Positions 8,292 to 17,296 of a DNA stretch of 64,000 bases are shown in pieces. Numbering within the stretch: position 1 is the first letter of the stretch; every line of letters starts with the position of its first letter. The DNA lies in the NCBI GenBank assembly GCA_965243345.1, contig CBDEUR010000003.1, positions 3,348,001-3,412,000 of the forward strand, read 5' to 3'. Made by a program: the position numbers and the translations under genes. The notes beneath the pieces are model-generated. The model did no database searches, was not told the DNA's origin, and worked only from the letters and a program-made list of their open reading frames with translations. Source of the stretch: Bin52 sp965243345. Its GTDB lineage: Bacteria > Pseudomonadota > Alphaproteobacteria > Thalassobaculales > Thalassobaculaceae.

Positions 8292-10118
8292 ATGGTGACG
8301 GGGCGATCGCGGCGCCTGCGCGCACGTCACCGGACGGGACCGGGGCGGATCGCCGGCTGCATCCTGCTACTGGCGGCACTCGCCGGCTGTGTCATGTCCG
8401 GCCCGGAAACCGCCGGACCCGGCCCTGACCCGGTGCAAGCGGTGTCGACCGCGGGCAGCTACCTGGTCGGGCGAACCGCCTACCGGCACGGCGATATCGA
8501 CGCCGCCTCGATCAACTATGACCACGCGCTGAAGGCCGACCCGGGCAATCTCTCGCTCACTCACCGGCTGTTCATGGTCAGGCTGGAACAGGGCCGGATC
8601 GAGGACGCCGTCGGTCTGGCCCGACTGATATCGGCGACGCCCGCAAGCGCGACGCACCTGCCGCTCGTCGTGGTGACCCTCGGGCTCGACCACGCGGCCA
8701 ACGGCGACTGGGAACAGGCAATCGCGCGCTTCGATACCCTGGCCGGCAGCCAGGTGAGCCTGATCCTCAAACACCTGCTCGCCGGCTGGGCCCTGGCCGG
8801 GTCGGGAGACTGGACGGGGGCCGACGCCCGGCTGTCTGACGTCGCCCGGGAGATCAGGATCGAGGGACTGAGCCTGCTGCACCGCGGTTATGCCCGCGTC
8901 CTGGCCGGTGACCCGGAGGAAGGCCGCCGCCTGCTCGCCCGGGCCATGGAGCTTGACCCCCGGCCGTCGCTTCGCCTGCGCCTCGCCATGGCGGTCCTGC
9001 TCGCGACCGCACACCGTGACGATGCCGCCCGCGCGGCCCTTGCGCTGACCGGGAATGACGGGGTCCACACCGGGACCCTGCACGCCCTGCTCGAGCGCGC
9101 CCGCGAGGGCAGGCCGGTTGCCGGGCAGGTCACCACCGCGATCCACGGCATGGCCGAGGCGCTGTTCGACGTGGCAAGCGCGCTGCAACGGCTTGAGCAG
9201 TCCCGGTCCGCCGAGCGCGCTCACGGCGCGGCAAGCGCACAGCAGCGCCGTGAACGGTCCCGGTCCGCCGAGCGTCTTCACGGCCAGGTCCTGGCACTTG
9301 CCCAGCTGTCGCGCTTCCTGAACCCGCAGTTCGTGCCGGCCAGCCTGCTGGTCGCCCGGATCCAGGCGGCCCGGAACAACCATGAGGCCGCAGTGGAGGT
9401 CTACACTGCCGTCCCGGTCACCTCCCCGTACCACGACATGTCCAGGCTGCGCGCCGCCCGGGCCCTGTTCAACGCCGACCGTGCCGAAGAGGCCATCGGA
9501 CTGCTGGAGCGGATGGGAGCGGAGCGGCCGGACGATCCGGCACCGTGGGCACAGATCGGCGACCTGCACCGCCGGCAACGCCAGTGGGACCGCGCGGCCG
9601 CCGCCTACACCGAGGCCCTGGACCGCGTTGCCGTGCCGAGCGGACCGGACTGGAGGCTGTACTACTACCGCGGCGTGGTCCTGGAACGGTCGGACCGGTG
9701 GCCCGAGGCCGAGGCAAGCTTCCTGCGCGCACTCGATCTCTCCCCCGACCAGGCGTATGTCCTGAACTACCTCGGCTACTCCTGGACGGAACTCGGGGTC
9801 CGGCTCGACGAGGCGGAACGGATGATCCGCAGGGCGAACGAACTCGAGCCGGAGAACGGGTACATCATCGACAGCCTGGGCTGGATCCTGCTGCAGACCG
9901 GCCGGGTCGAGCAGGCGGTGCCGCTGCTCGAACATGCCGTTCGCCTGCTTCCCGCCGATCCGACCATCAACGACCACCTCGGGGACGCGTACTGGCGGGC
10001 CGGGCGGCGCGACGAGGCGGTGTACCAGTGGAACCGGGCCGACGGGCTCGAACCGGAACCGGACCAGCGTGAAGAGATACGGGCCAAGATCAGGAACGGC
10101 CTGCCCGACGAGACCTGA
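8292..10118 (+). CDS. TPR-repeat lipoprotein
   Basis: A 608-residue protein with a basic N-terminus, a hydrophobic segment and a lipobox LAALAGC ending at C33, so it is predicted to be lipid-anchored in the envelope. The rest is a series of tetratricopeptide repeats: helical pairs with A-x8-NP-like patterns, clearest from about residue 350 to the end (for example AYVLNYLGYSWTELG and GYIIDSLGWILLQTG). TPRs mediate protein-protein contact; the partner is unknown. A 19-residue tandem duplication interrupts the middle (see the repeat at 9174). Its stop is 1 base before the ispE start, so the two are translated from one message. Confidence 0.85.
   Translation: MVTGRSRRLRARHRTGPGRIAGCILLLAALAGCVMSGPETAGPGPDPVQAVSTAGSYLVGRTAYRHGDIDAASINYDHALKADPGNLSLTHRLFMVRLEQGRIEDAVGLARLISATPASATHLPLVVVTLGLDHAANGDWEQAIARFDTLAGSQVSLILKHLLAGWALAGSGDWTGADARLSDVAREIRIEGLSLLHRGYARVLAGDPEEGRRLLARAMELDPRPSLRLRLAMAVLLATAHRDDAARAALALTGNDGVHTGTLHALLERAREGRPVAGQVTTAIHGMAEALFDVASALQRLEQSRSAERAHGAASAQQRRERSRSAERLHGQVLALAQLSRFLNPQFVPASLLVARIQAARNNHEAAVEVYTAVPVTSPYHDMSRLRAARALFNADRAEEAIGLLERMGAERPDDPAPWAQIGDLHRRQRQWDRAAAAYTEALDRVAVPSGPDWRLYYYRGVVLERSDRWPEAEASFLRALDLSPDQAYVLNYLGYSWTELGVRLDEAERMIRRANELEPENGYIIDSLGWILLQTGRVEQAVPLLEHAVRLLPADPTINDHLGDAYWRAGRRDEAVYQWNRADGLEPEPDQREEIRAKIRNGLPDET
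9174..9287 (+). repeat. 57-bp in-frame tandem duplication within the TPR lipoprotein gene
   Basis: Two copies, 9174-9230 and 9231-9287, encode related 19-residue units centred on SRSAERxHG. An 18-base block, GTCCCGGTCCGCCGAGCG, is identical at 9200-9217 and 9257-9274. The unit is charged and does not fit the flanking TPR pattern, so it looks like an expanded linker between two TPR blocks. Confidence 0.8.
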
Positions 10119-10119
10119 C

Positions 10120-11007
10120 ATGGGACCTCACACCGATCCGCCCCGGGAGCTGCCGGCGCCGGCGAAGCTCAACCTCACGCTGCACGTGACCGGGCGGCGG
10201 GCGGACGGCTACCACACGCTCGACGGCCTGACCGTCTTCTGCACCCTGGCCGACAGGGTCCGGGTCATCCCCGGCGGTGAGCGGGACCGGGTGATCATGT
10301 GCGGTCCGTTCGCCCGGCATGTCACCGGGTCCGAACTCGCGGAAACGACCGTGGCCGCCTTCCGCGCCCGGTTCGGACCGCTTCCGCGGGTCGAGGTCCG
10401 CATCACGAAACGGATACCGGTTGCCGCCGGGCTCGGCGGCGGGTCGGCCGACGCGGCTGCGGTGCTGCGTGCTCTCGCGGCACTCTGCCCGGATCCGCCC
10501 GGCCGCGACGCGCTGCACGGGCTCGCGCTGGAACTCGGCGCCGATGTTCCGGCGTGTCTCGACGGGGTCCCGGTTCGCGTGCGCGGGATCGGCGAGTGCC
10601 TCGTTCCCCTGGGACCGCTGCCGCCGCTGCCGGTGGTCCTGGTCAATCCCGGAGCCGCCCTGCCCACCGGGCAGGTGTTCCGGCAACGCACGGGAGAATA
10701 CTCCCGCTGCGCGCCGCCGCCGCCGGGACCGCTGGATGCCGAGGGACTGTTCCGCTACCTCGGGGAGCGCGCGAACAACGACCTGATCGGGGCGGCATGC
10801 GACGTGGCGCCGGTGGTCGCCACCGTGCTCGAGACCCTCGCCGGCGCACCTGAACCCAGGTGCCACGGAATGTCCGGCAGCGGAGCGACCTGTTTCGCCC
10901 TGTTCGACGAAGGCGCCGACAAGCGCGCCCGCGCGTTCGCCGACCGGCTTGCGTCGCGCGGGTGGTGGTCGGTTGCCGCCAGCCTTGCCAGCGGAACGAC
11001 AGCCTGA
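10120..11007 (+). CDS. ispE: 4-diphosphocytidyl-2-C-methyl-D-erythritol kinase
   Basis: A 295-residue GHMP kinase that phosphorylates CDP-methylerythritol in the non-mevalonate isoprenoid pathway. The substrate-binding PAKLNLTLHV lies at about 13-22, the ATP-binding GLGGGSADAA near 106-115, and the third GHMP motif GMSGSGATCFALF near the C-terminus. The start at ATG 10120 follows the TPR gene stop by one base. Length and motif spacing are normal for the family. Gene order after ETF-QO and the TPR lipoprotein is the usual one in this class. Confidence 0.95.
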   Translation: MGPHTDPPRELPAPAKLNLTLHVTGRRADGYHTLDGLTVFCTLADRVRVIPGGERDRVIMCGPFARHVTGSELAETTVAAFRARFGPLPRVEVRITKRIPVAAGLGGGSADAAAVLRALAALCPDPPGRDALHGLALELGADVPACLDGVPVRVRGIGECLVPLGPLPPLPVVLVNPGAALPTGQVFRQRTGEYSRCAPPPPGPLDAEGLFRYLGERANNDLIGAACDVAPVVATVLETLAGAPEPRCHGMSGSGATCFALFDEGADKRARAFADRLASRGWWSVAASLASGTTA

Positions 11008-11017
11008 GGACCGATCC

Positions 11018-11845
11018 ATGCAGCGAGAGCGCAGCTACTACACACCCGCCGGGGGGCTTCCCGGCCAGTCGCACCTGCTCACCGGGCGCGCCGTGTTCAC
11101 CGACGCCTACGCGGTCATACCCAGGGGCGTGATGACCGACATCGTCACCAGCGTCCTGCCGCACTGGCGCGCCACCCGGGCGTGGATCCTGGCGCGGCCG
11201 CTGTCGGGATTCGCCGAGACGTTCTCCCAGTCGATCATGGAGGTCGGACCCGGCGGCGGCAGCGAGAGACCCGAGCTAGACCCGGGTGCCGAAGCCGCCC
11301 TGTTCGTGGTGTCGGGCACGATCGACCTCGACTGCGCCGGGACCGGTTCGCAACTCGGGGCCGGCGGGTTCGCCTACATTCCGCCGGGACTGGCGTGGCG
11401 CATCGCCACCGTCGGGGACACGGCGGCGGTGTTCCACTGGATCCGCAAGCGCTACGAGCCGGTCGAGGGCCTGGCCATCCCCGACCCGATCGTGACCAGC
11501 GACGGGGCCTGCACGCCTGTCGCCATGCCGGACAGTGACGGTCGGTGGGCGACCACCCGGTTCATCGACCCCGATGACATGCGCCACGACATGCACGTCA
11601 ACATCGTGACCTTCGCACCCGGGGCGGTGATCCCCTTCGCCGAAACCCACGTGATGGAACACGGGCTCTACGTGCTCCAGGGCAAGGGCGTCTACCGGCT
11701 GAACCGGGACTGGGTCGAGGTCGAGGCCGGCGACTTCATGTGGCTGCGCGCCTTCTGCCCGCAGGCGTGCTACGCCGGCGGTCCCGGGCCGTTTCGCTAC
11801 CTGCTGTACAAGGACGTCAACCGCCACCCGCGGCTTGCACCATGA
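11018..11845 (+). CDS. allE: (S)-ureidoglycine aminohydrolase
   Basis: A 275-residue bicupin that releases ammonia from (S)-ureidoglycine, giving (S)-ureidoglycolate, in allantoin degradation. Two cupin domains are visible: an N-terminal one ending near YIPPGLAWRI, and a C-terminal one with HVNIVTFAPGAVIPFAETH followed by MEHGLYVLQG, which supplies the manganese ligands (His/Glu). The ending KDVNRHP is typical. It starts 10 bp after ispE, so it may share that transcript although its function belongs with the purine genes. Its stop is 3 bp from the convergent puuD stop. No allantoate amidohydrolase gene is in the window. Confidence 0.9.
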   Translation: MQRERSYYTPAGGLPGQSHLLTGRAVFTDAYAVIPRGVMTDIVTSVLPHWRATRAWILARPLSGFAETFSQSIMEVGPGGGSERPELDPGAEAALFVVSGTIDLDCAGTGSQLGAGGFAYIPPGLAWRIATVGDTAAVFHWIRKRYEPVEGLAIPDPIVTSDGACTPVAMPDSDGRWATTRFIDPDDMRHDMHVNIVTFAPGAVIPFAETHVMEHGLYVLQGKGVYRLNRDWVEVEAGDFMWLRAFCPQACYAGGPGPFRYLLYKDVNRHPRLAP

Positions 11846-11848
11846 GCC

Positions 11849-13075
11849 TCAGTGCCGCGCGGCCTCGTACCAGTTCACGATCAGCAGCCGCTCCTCCTCG
11901 TCCATGGCCGAGAGGTTTGCCGGCGGCATGGCGCGGGACCGGCCGGACTGCAGATAGACCTGCCGGGCATGCCGGAGCAGCTGGTCTCCGTTTTCCAGCA
12001 CCACGCCGCGCGGCGGCGCCACCATGCCCTCCCACAGCGGCTCGCGGGCATGGCACATCGAACAGCGGTCGACCACGAGTTCGGTCACCTCGGCAAACTG
12101 CGGGTCGGCGGCCAGGCGGCGGTGTTCCGTCGACCGCGAGACGGCGGTCCCGGTGAGCGCCGACGGCATGGTCGACAGCCAGACGATGACGCAGAACAGC
12201 ACCGCCGCGAGAATCCACGGCCAGACCAGGTGGCCGCGCCGCTCGTGCACCCGGTTGAAGTAGATCCGGATCAGCACCCCGACCAGGAAGACAAGCGACG
12301 CGATGATCCAGCTGTACCCGGTCGCGAAGGCGAGCGGGTAGTGGTTGGACAGCATCAGGAACAGGACCGGCAGGGTCAGGTAGTTGTTGTGCGTCGAACG
12401 CTGCCGGGCGATCCGGCCGTACTTCGCATCCGGTTGCCGGCCGGCCAGCAGGTCCGCGGTCACGACCCTCTGGTTCGGGATGATCACCATGAACACGTTC
12501 GCGCTCATGATGGTGGCGGTGACCGCTCCCAGGTGCACGAAGGCTGCCCGTCCCGGAAACACCTGGGCAAAGCCCCAGGCAAGCAGCACCAGGATGACGT
12601 AGAGAACCAGCATCAGCAGCCTGTCGTCCCCGCCGAGCGGACTGCGGCAGACCAGGTCGTAGACCAGCCAGCCGCCGACGATCGAGCCCACCGAGATCGC
12701 GATCGCGATCTCGGGCTCCAGCTCGATGATCTCCGGATCGAGCAGGTAGAGTTCCGGGCTCGCGTAGTAGACCACCACCAGCAGGGCAAACCCTGACAGC
12801 CAGGTGGCGTAGCTCTCCCACTTGAACCAGGTCAGGTGTTCGGGCAGGTCGTCGGGTGCGACCATGTACTTGCGAACGTGGTAGAACCCGCCGCCGTGCA
12901 CCTGCCATTCCTCGCCGTCGACCCCGGCGGGCAGGCCGGGTGGGCGCCTGAGGCCGAGATCGAGCGCGATGAAGTAGAACGAGGTTCCGACCCACAGTAC
13001 CGCCGCCATCACGTGGAACCAGCGAATGGCGAAGTCCAGCCATTCCCAGGCAACCGGCAGCAGGTCGGCGATCAT
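11849..13075 (-). CDS. puuD: Urate hydroxylase PuuD, membrane-bound with a cytochrome c domain
   Basis: A 408-residue integral-membrane urate oxidase with about eight transmembrane helices over the first ~300 residues and a C-terminal cytochrome c domain. The haem site is CSMCH at 338-342, with a methionine ligand in RAMPPANLS. It converts urate to 5-hydroxyisourate, passing electrons to the respiratory chain rather than to oxygen directly; this is the alternative to cofactor-free uricase. The start at ATG 13075 overlaps the xdhB stop as ATGA, so it is translationally coupled as the last gene of the uraH-xdhA-xdhB-puuD operon. Confidence 0.93.
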   Translation of the reverse strand: MIADLLPVAWEWLDFAIRWFHVMAAVLWVGTSFYFIALDLGLRRPPGLPAGVDGEEWQVHGGGFYHVRKYMVAPDDLPEHLTWFKWESYATWLSGFALLVVVYYASPELYLLDPEIIELEPEIAIAISVGSIVGGWLVYDLVCRSPLGGDDRLLMLVLYVILVLLAWGFAQVFPGRAAFVHLGAVTATIMSANVFMVIIPNQRVVTADLLAGRQPDAKYGRIARQRSTHNNYLTLPVLFLMLSNHYPLAFATGYSWIIASLVFLVGVLIRIYFNRVHERRGHLVWPWILAAVLFCVIVWLSTMPSALTGTAVSRSTEHRRLAADPQFAEVTELVVDRCSMCHAREPLWEGMVAPPRGVVLENGDQLLRHARQVYLQSGRSRAMPPANLSAMDEEERLLIVNWYEAARH

Positions 13076-15384
13076 GCGGCCTGTCCCGCGTCCCGCAGCC
13101 GGAGCACCGCCCGCAGGACCCGCTCGGGCGTGACCGGAACGTCGAGCCGCGGGCAGCTCCGGTACCCGTCGACGCTCGCAACCGCCATCGACAGCGCCTC
13201 CACCACCGATGCACACAGCAGCAGCGGCGGTTCACCCACCGCCTTGGACCGGCCGATGGTCGGACGGGCGTTCTCGGACCAGGGGGCGATGTGAACGTTG
13301 AACTCTCCCGGACAGTCCGAGGCCAGCGGGATCTTGTAGGTCGACGGCGCATGGGTGCACAGCCGGCCTGTCTCGTCCCACCACAGCTCCTCGGTCGTGA
13401 CCCACCCCATGCCCTGGATGAACGCGCCCTCGATCTGGCCGAGGTCGATCGCGGGATCGAGCGAGCGGCCGATGTCCTGCAGGATGTCGACGCGGTCGAC
13501 CCGGTACTCGCCGGTGAGCGTATCGACCGTCACCTCGCTCGCCGCGGTCCCGTAGACGAAGTAGTAGAACGGCTCGCCACGACCGGTCTCGGGGTCCCAG
13601 TGGATGTCGGGGGTCTTGTAGAACCCGGTGGCGGACAGCTGCACCCGGGCGCGGTAGGCCTCGGCAACCAGCTCGCCGAAGGTCATCTCCCGGTTGCCGA
13701 TCCGCACCCGGTTGTTCTCGAAGCTGATCCGGTCGGGTTCGACACTCCACCGGTCGGCCGCGAAGTCAACCAGGCGCCGGCGGATCTTCTCGGCGGCATC
13801 GAAGGCCGCCATGCCGTTCAGGTCCGATCCGGTCGAGGCCGCGGTCGCGGACGCGTTCGGCACCGTGGCGGTGCTGGCCTCGGTGATGCGGATCCGGTCC
13901 AGGTCGACCTGGAAGCAGTCGGCAACCACGAGCGCCACCTTGGTGAGCAGACCCTGACCCATTTCGGTGCCGCCATGGTTCAGGTGGATCGAGCCGTCCT
14001 GGTAGACATGGACCAGCGCCCCGGCCTGGTTCAGCCAGGTCAGCGTGAACGAAATCCCGAACTTCACCGGGGTGAGCGCAATCCCCTTGCGGATCACCCC
14101 GCCCTGCGCATTGAAGGCGCGAACGGCGTCGTGGCGCGCGTGGAAGTCGCACGCGGTTTCCAGTTCCTCGAACAGCCGCGGCAACAGGTTGTCGCCCACC
14201 CGCTGCCAGTACGGCGTCAGGTCCCGGCCGGGCGAGGCATACAGGTTCGCCTTGCGGATCTCGAGCGGCGTGCGGCCGAGCCGGCAGGCGATCTCCTCGA
14301 TCATTCGTTCGGCAACCAGCAGTCCCTGCGGGCCGCCGAACCCGCGAAACGCGGTGTTCGAGACGGTATTGGTCCGCAACGGCCGGGATGTCAGCCGCAC
14401 GTTCGGGTAGTAGTAGGCATTGTCGGCCTGGAACAGCGCCCGGTCGGCAACCGGCCCTGACAGGTCGGCCGAGAACCCGGCCCGGGACGCGAACTTCGCC
14501 TCGACGGCCAGGATCCGGCCGGTGTCGTCGAACCCGACGTCGTATTCCACCCGGAAGTCGTGCCGCTTGCCGGTCGCGGTCATGTCGTCGTCACGGTCCG
14601 GACGCAGCTTGACCGGCCGGTTGAAGTGGCGGGCGGCCAGCGCGGCGGCGGCCGCAAACAGGTTGGACTGGGTTTCCTTGCCACCGAACCCGCCGCCGAG
14701 GCGCCGCACCGTCACCGTGACCGAGCTCGCCGGGATATCGAGGACATGGGCGATCATGTGCTGCACTTCGCCCGGATGCTGGGTCGAGGAGATGACGTGC
14801 ATCTCGTCATCCTCGCCGGGCAGTGCAACGGCAATCTGGCTCTCGAGGTAGAAATGCTCCTGGCCGCCGATGTCCATGGTCCCGGATACCCGGTGGGCGG
14901 CGTGTCCGAGCGCCGCCGCGGCATCACCGCGCGCCAGTGTGCGCGGGGTCACCACGGTCTCGTGCGCCTGCGCGAGGTCGAGCACCGGCGTCAGCGGGAT
15001 GCCGTCGACCCGCGCAAGACGGGCGGCCCGTCGCGCCGCGTCGCGGCTGTCGGCGACCACGATGAAGAGCGGTTGCCCCCAGAACGCGATCTCGCCCTCG
15101 GCAAGCACCGGGTCGTCCCCGGCGTGGCTGGCGCTGATGTCGTTGGTGCCGGGGATACTGTCCGCCGTCAGGACACCGGCCACTCCCGGTGCCGAGCGCA
15201 CGGCCTCGAGCTCCAGCCGTTGCAGCCGGGCGCGGGCGATGGTCGACAGGCCCAGGTAGGCGTGCAGCGTCTCCGGCGGCAGCGGCACGTCATCGGCAAA
15301 CCGCGCACTTCCCGTGACATGCCGGCGGGCGGAGTCATGCGGATGCGCCCCGTGCATCCAGGTGCGGCGTTCGGGGCCCGTCAC
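13072..15384 (-). CDS. xdhB: Xanthine dehydrogenase, molybdopterin-binding large subunit
   Basis: A 770-residue molybdopterin subunit of XdhAB that oxidises hypoxanthine and xanthine to urate. The Moco-binding GGGFGGKE segment, FRGFGGPQG, and the C-terminal KAVGEPPLLL with the catalytic glutamate are all present. I chose GTG 15384 because it overlaps the xdhA stop as GTGA and gives the expected N-terminal HDSARRHVTG block shortly after; ATG 15357 is the alternative. The subunit pairs with the FeS/FAD protein encoded just upstream. No xdhC (Moco sulfuration chaperone) is found in the window. Confidence 0.93.
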   Translation of the reverse strand: MTGPERRTWMHGAHPHDSARRHVTGSARFADDVPLPPETLHAYLGLSTIARARLQRLELEAVRSAPGVAGVLTADSIPGTNDISASHAGDDPVLAEGEIAFWGQPLFIVVADSRDAARRAARLARVDGIPLTPVLDLAQAHETVVTPRTLARGDAAAALGHAAHRVSGTMDIGGQEHFYLESQIAVALPGEDDEMHVISSTQHPGEVQHMIAHVLDIPASSVTVTVRRLGGGFGGKETQSNLFAAAAALAARHFNRPVKLRPDRDDDMTATGKRHDFRVEYDVGFDDTGRILAVEAKFASRAGFSADLSGPVADRALFQADNAYYYPNVRLTSRPLRTNTVSNTAFRGFGGPQGLLVAERMIEEIACRLGRTPLEIRKANLYASPGRDLTPYWQRVGDNLLPRLFEELETACDFHARHDAVRAFNAQGGVIRKGIALTPVKFGISFTLTWLNQAGALVHVYQDGSIHLNHGGTEMGQGLLTKVALVVADCFQVDLDRIRITEASTATVPNASATAASTGSDLNGMAAFDAAEKIRRRLVDFAADRWSVEPDRISFENNRVRIGNREMTFGELVAEAYRARVQLSATGFYKTPDIHWDPETGRGEPFYYFVYGTAASEVTVDTLTGEYRVDRVDILQDIGRSLDPAIDLGQIEGAFIQGMGWVTTEELWWDETGRLCTHAPSTYKIPLASDCPGEFNVHIAPWSENARPTIGRSKAVGEPPLLLCASVVEALSMAVASVDGYRSCPRLDVPVTPERVLRAVLRLRDAGQAA

Positions 15385-16832
15385 CGGACCTGCTCCAGGC
15401 GCACCGGCACGCCCGGTTCGCTGTTCTCGAGGTGGAACCGCACCAGCAGGTTGCGCGCCACCAGGCTGCGGTAGCCGGCAGTCCCGCGCAGGTCGCTGAT
15501 GGGTGTGAAATCGCGATCGAGCGCCGCACCGGCCGCCTGCATGGTCTGCGCCTGCCACGGCCGGCCGGTACACGCCGCCTCTGCGGCAGGAGCACGCGAG
15601 GGAACGGCCGCCATGCCGCCGAAGGCCAGCCTGGCGGCGGTGACGGTGTCACCGTCGAGCTCGAGGTTGAAGGCTCCGGCGACCGCGGCGATGTCCTGGT
15701 CCCGCCGTTTCGAAACCTTGTAGAAGCCGAGGCGGGCGCCGGGCTTCGGCAGGCAGACCCTGATCCGCTCGAGGAATTCGCCGGGCCGGATGTCCTGGCG
15801 GCCGTAGCCGAGAAAGAACTCATCGATCCCCACCGTGCGGCATTCCCGGGCACTGCGCAGCTCGAGTTCGGCTCCGAGCGCCAGCAGCACCGGCGGCAGG
15901 TCACCGACCGGCGAGCCGTTGGCAACATTGCCGCCCACCGTGCCCATGGTGCGGATCTGCGGTCCCGCGACCCGTTCCCAGAAGTCGCGGAGCGACGGGA
16001 TGGCCTCGATGAGCACCCGCCCCGCTTCCTCCCAGGTCACCGCGGCGCCGAGCACGATCGCCCGGTCATCGCACTCGATCCCGGCAAGCTCGTCGAGGTG
16101 GCCGATGCAGATCGCCGGCGAGATCGGCCGCAGCTGCCGGTTGACCTCGACGCCGATGTCGGTGGCGCCGGCAACGAGTACCGGGTCCCTCTCCTGCTCG
16201 AGCAGCCGTGCGAGGTCGTCGACGTCGGCGGGCAGCAGCACCCGGCCGCCGTCGCGTTCGAGTTCGACCCTGCGGCCGTCCCGCAGCTCCCCGAGGCGCC
16301 GGCGCACCGCATCGCGTTTCGCGGTGAGCGGATCACCATCGCCGCGGCCGGCCCGCAGTGCCGCCTCGACGATCGGCCGGTACCCGGTACACCGGCACAG
16401 GTTTCCCTGCAGCGCCACCTCCACCTCGCGCCGGGTCGGGGACGGTGTCCCGAGCCACAGGGCACAGAGCGCCATCACGAAGCCCGGGGTGCAGAAGCCG
16501 CACTGGCTTGCGTGGCTCACCACCATCGCCTCCTGCACCGGGTGCAACCGCTCGGATGCCAGGTGCTCCACCGTCACCACCTGACAGCCGTCGACGGTGG
16601 CCAGTGGACGGATGCAGGCGGTGACGGGGCCGTATTCGAGTTCGCCGTGGCGCAGCGTTCCGACCAGGACGGTACAGGCGCCGCAGTCGCCTTCCGCGCA
16701 TCCTTCCTTGGTTCCGGCGAGCCGCATGTCGGTGCGCAGGAAGTCGAGCAGCATGTCGTGCGGTCCGACATCGCTGCAGGCAACCTCCCTGTCGTTCAGC
16801 AGCAGCCGGATCTCGCGTCGCGTGGCGGTCAC
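15381..16832 (-). CDS. xdhA: Xanthine dehydrogenase, small FeS/FAD subunit
   Basis: A 483-residue subunit carrying two [2Fe-2S] clusters and FAD. The ligands are visible: C45, C50, C53 and C73 for the plant-ferredoxin-like cluster, and C111, C114, C146 and C148 (CGFCTPG and CRCTGYRPI) for the second. The FAD-binding domain follows, with GGNVANGSPVGDLPP near 300-315. Electrons pass from the molybdenum site in XdhB through the FeS clusters to FAD and then NAD. It begins 3 bases after the uraH stop on the same strand and ends in a GTGA overlap with xdhB. Confidence 0.93.
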   Translation of the reverse strand: MTATRREIRLLLNDREVACSDVGPHDMLLDFLRTDMRLAGTKEGCAEGDCGACTVLVGTLRHGELEYGPVTACIRPLATVDGCQVVTVEHLASERLHPVQEAMVVSHASQCGFCTPGFVMALCALWLGTPSPTRREVEVALQGNLCRCTGYRPIVEAALRAGRGDGDPLTAKRDAVRRRLGELRDGRRVELERDGGRVLLPADVDDLARLLEQERDPVLVAGATDIGVEVNRQLRPISPAICIGHLDELAGIECDDRAIVLGAAVTWEEAGRVLIEAIPSLRDFWERVAGPQIRTMGTVGGNVANGSPVGDLPPVLLALGAELELRSARECRTVGIDEFFLGYGRQDIRPGEFLERIRVCLPKPGARLGFYKVSKRRDQDIAAVAGAFNLELDGDTVTAARLAFGGMAAVPSRAPAAEAACTGRPWQAQTMQAAGAALDRDFTPISDLRGTAGYRSLVARNLLVRFHLENSEPGVPVRLEQVR

Positions 16833-16835
16833 GGA

Positions 16836-17195
16836 TCAACTGCCACGGTAGGTCGAGTATCCGAAGCGCGAGAGCAGCAGCGGGACGTGGTAGTGCGCTG
16901 TCACATCACCGATGCCGAAGCGGACCGGAACGATGTCGAGAAACGGGATGTCACCCGCGGCCTGGCCGGTCTCCCGGTGGTAAAGCCCGACATCGAACCG
17001 GATCTCGTAGCGCCCGGGCCTCATTTCCGCCCCTTCCAGCAGCGGCCGGTCCACCCTGCCGTCGGCATTGGTCACCGACCGCGCCCGCCTGGTGCGCCGG
17101 GCTCCCTCGATCTCGTACAGGCGGACCACGAGCCCTGCCGCCGGACGACCCAGCGCGATGTCGAGCACATGCGTGGTCAGGCGTCCCGTCGTCAT
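16836..17195 (-). CDS. uraH: 5-hydroxyisourate hydrolase
   Basis: A 119-residue transthyretin-related protein that hydrolyses 5-hydroxyisourate to OHCU, the step after PuuD. Family marks are the N-terminal THVLDIALGRPA (catalytic His), the central PFLDIVPVRFGI, and the C-terminal YHVPLLLSRFGYSTYRGS with the diagnostic YRGS tail. ATG 17195 is chosen because the signature begins a few residues later; an upstream ATG at 17309 only adds unrelated sequence. It is first in the operon with xdhA-xdhB-puuD and divergent from the puuE-uraD fusion, so the ~100 bp between them should hold both promoters. Confidence 0.95.
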   Translation of the reverse strand: MTTGRLTTHVLDIALGRPAAGLVVRLYEIEGARRTRRARSVTNADGRVDRPLLEGAEMRPGRYEIRFDVGLYHRETGQAAGDIPFLDIVPVRFGIGDVTAHYHVPLLLSRFGYSTYRGS

Positions 17196-17296
17196 GGCAC
17201 GATCCGGTTTGCGAAGGTGCACCGTATGCGTTGAATGGTACGCGGCGCGGTGCCTACAATCAACGCGCTCGGACATGCTGTATCGGGAGGACGGTT

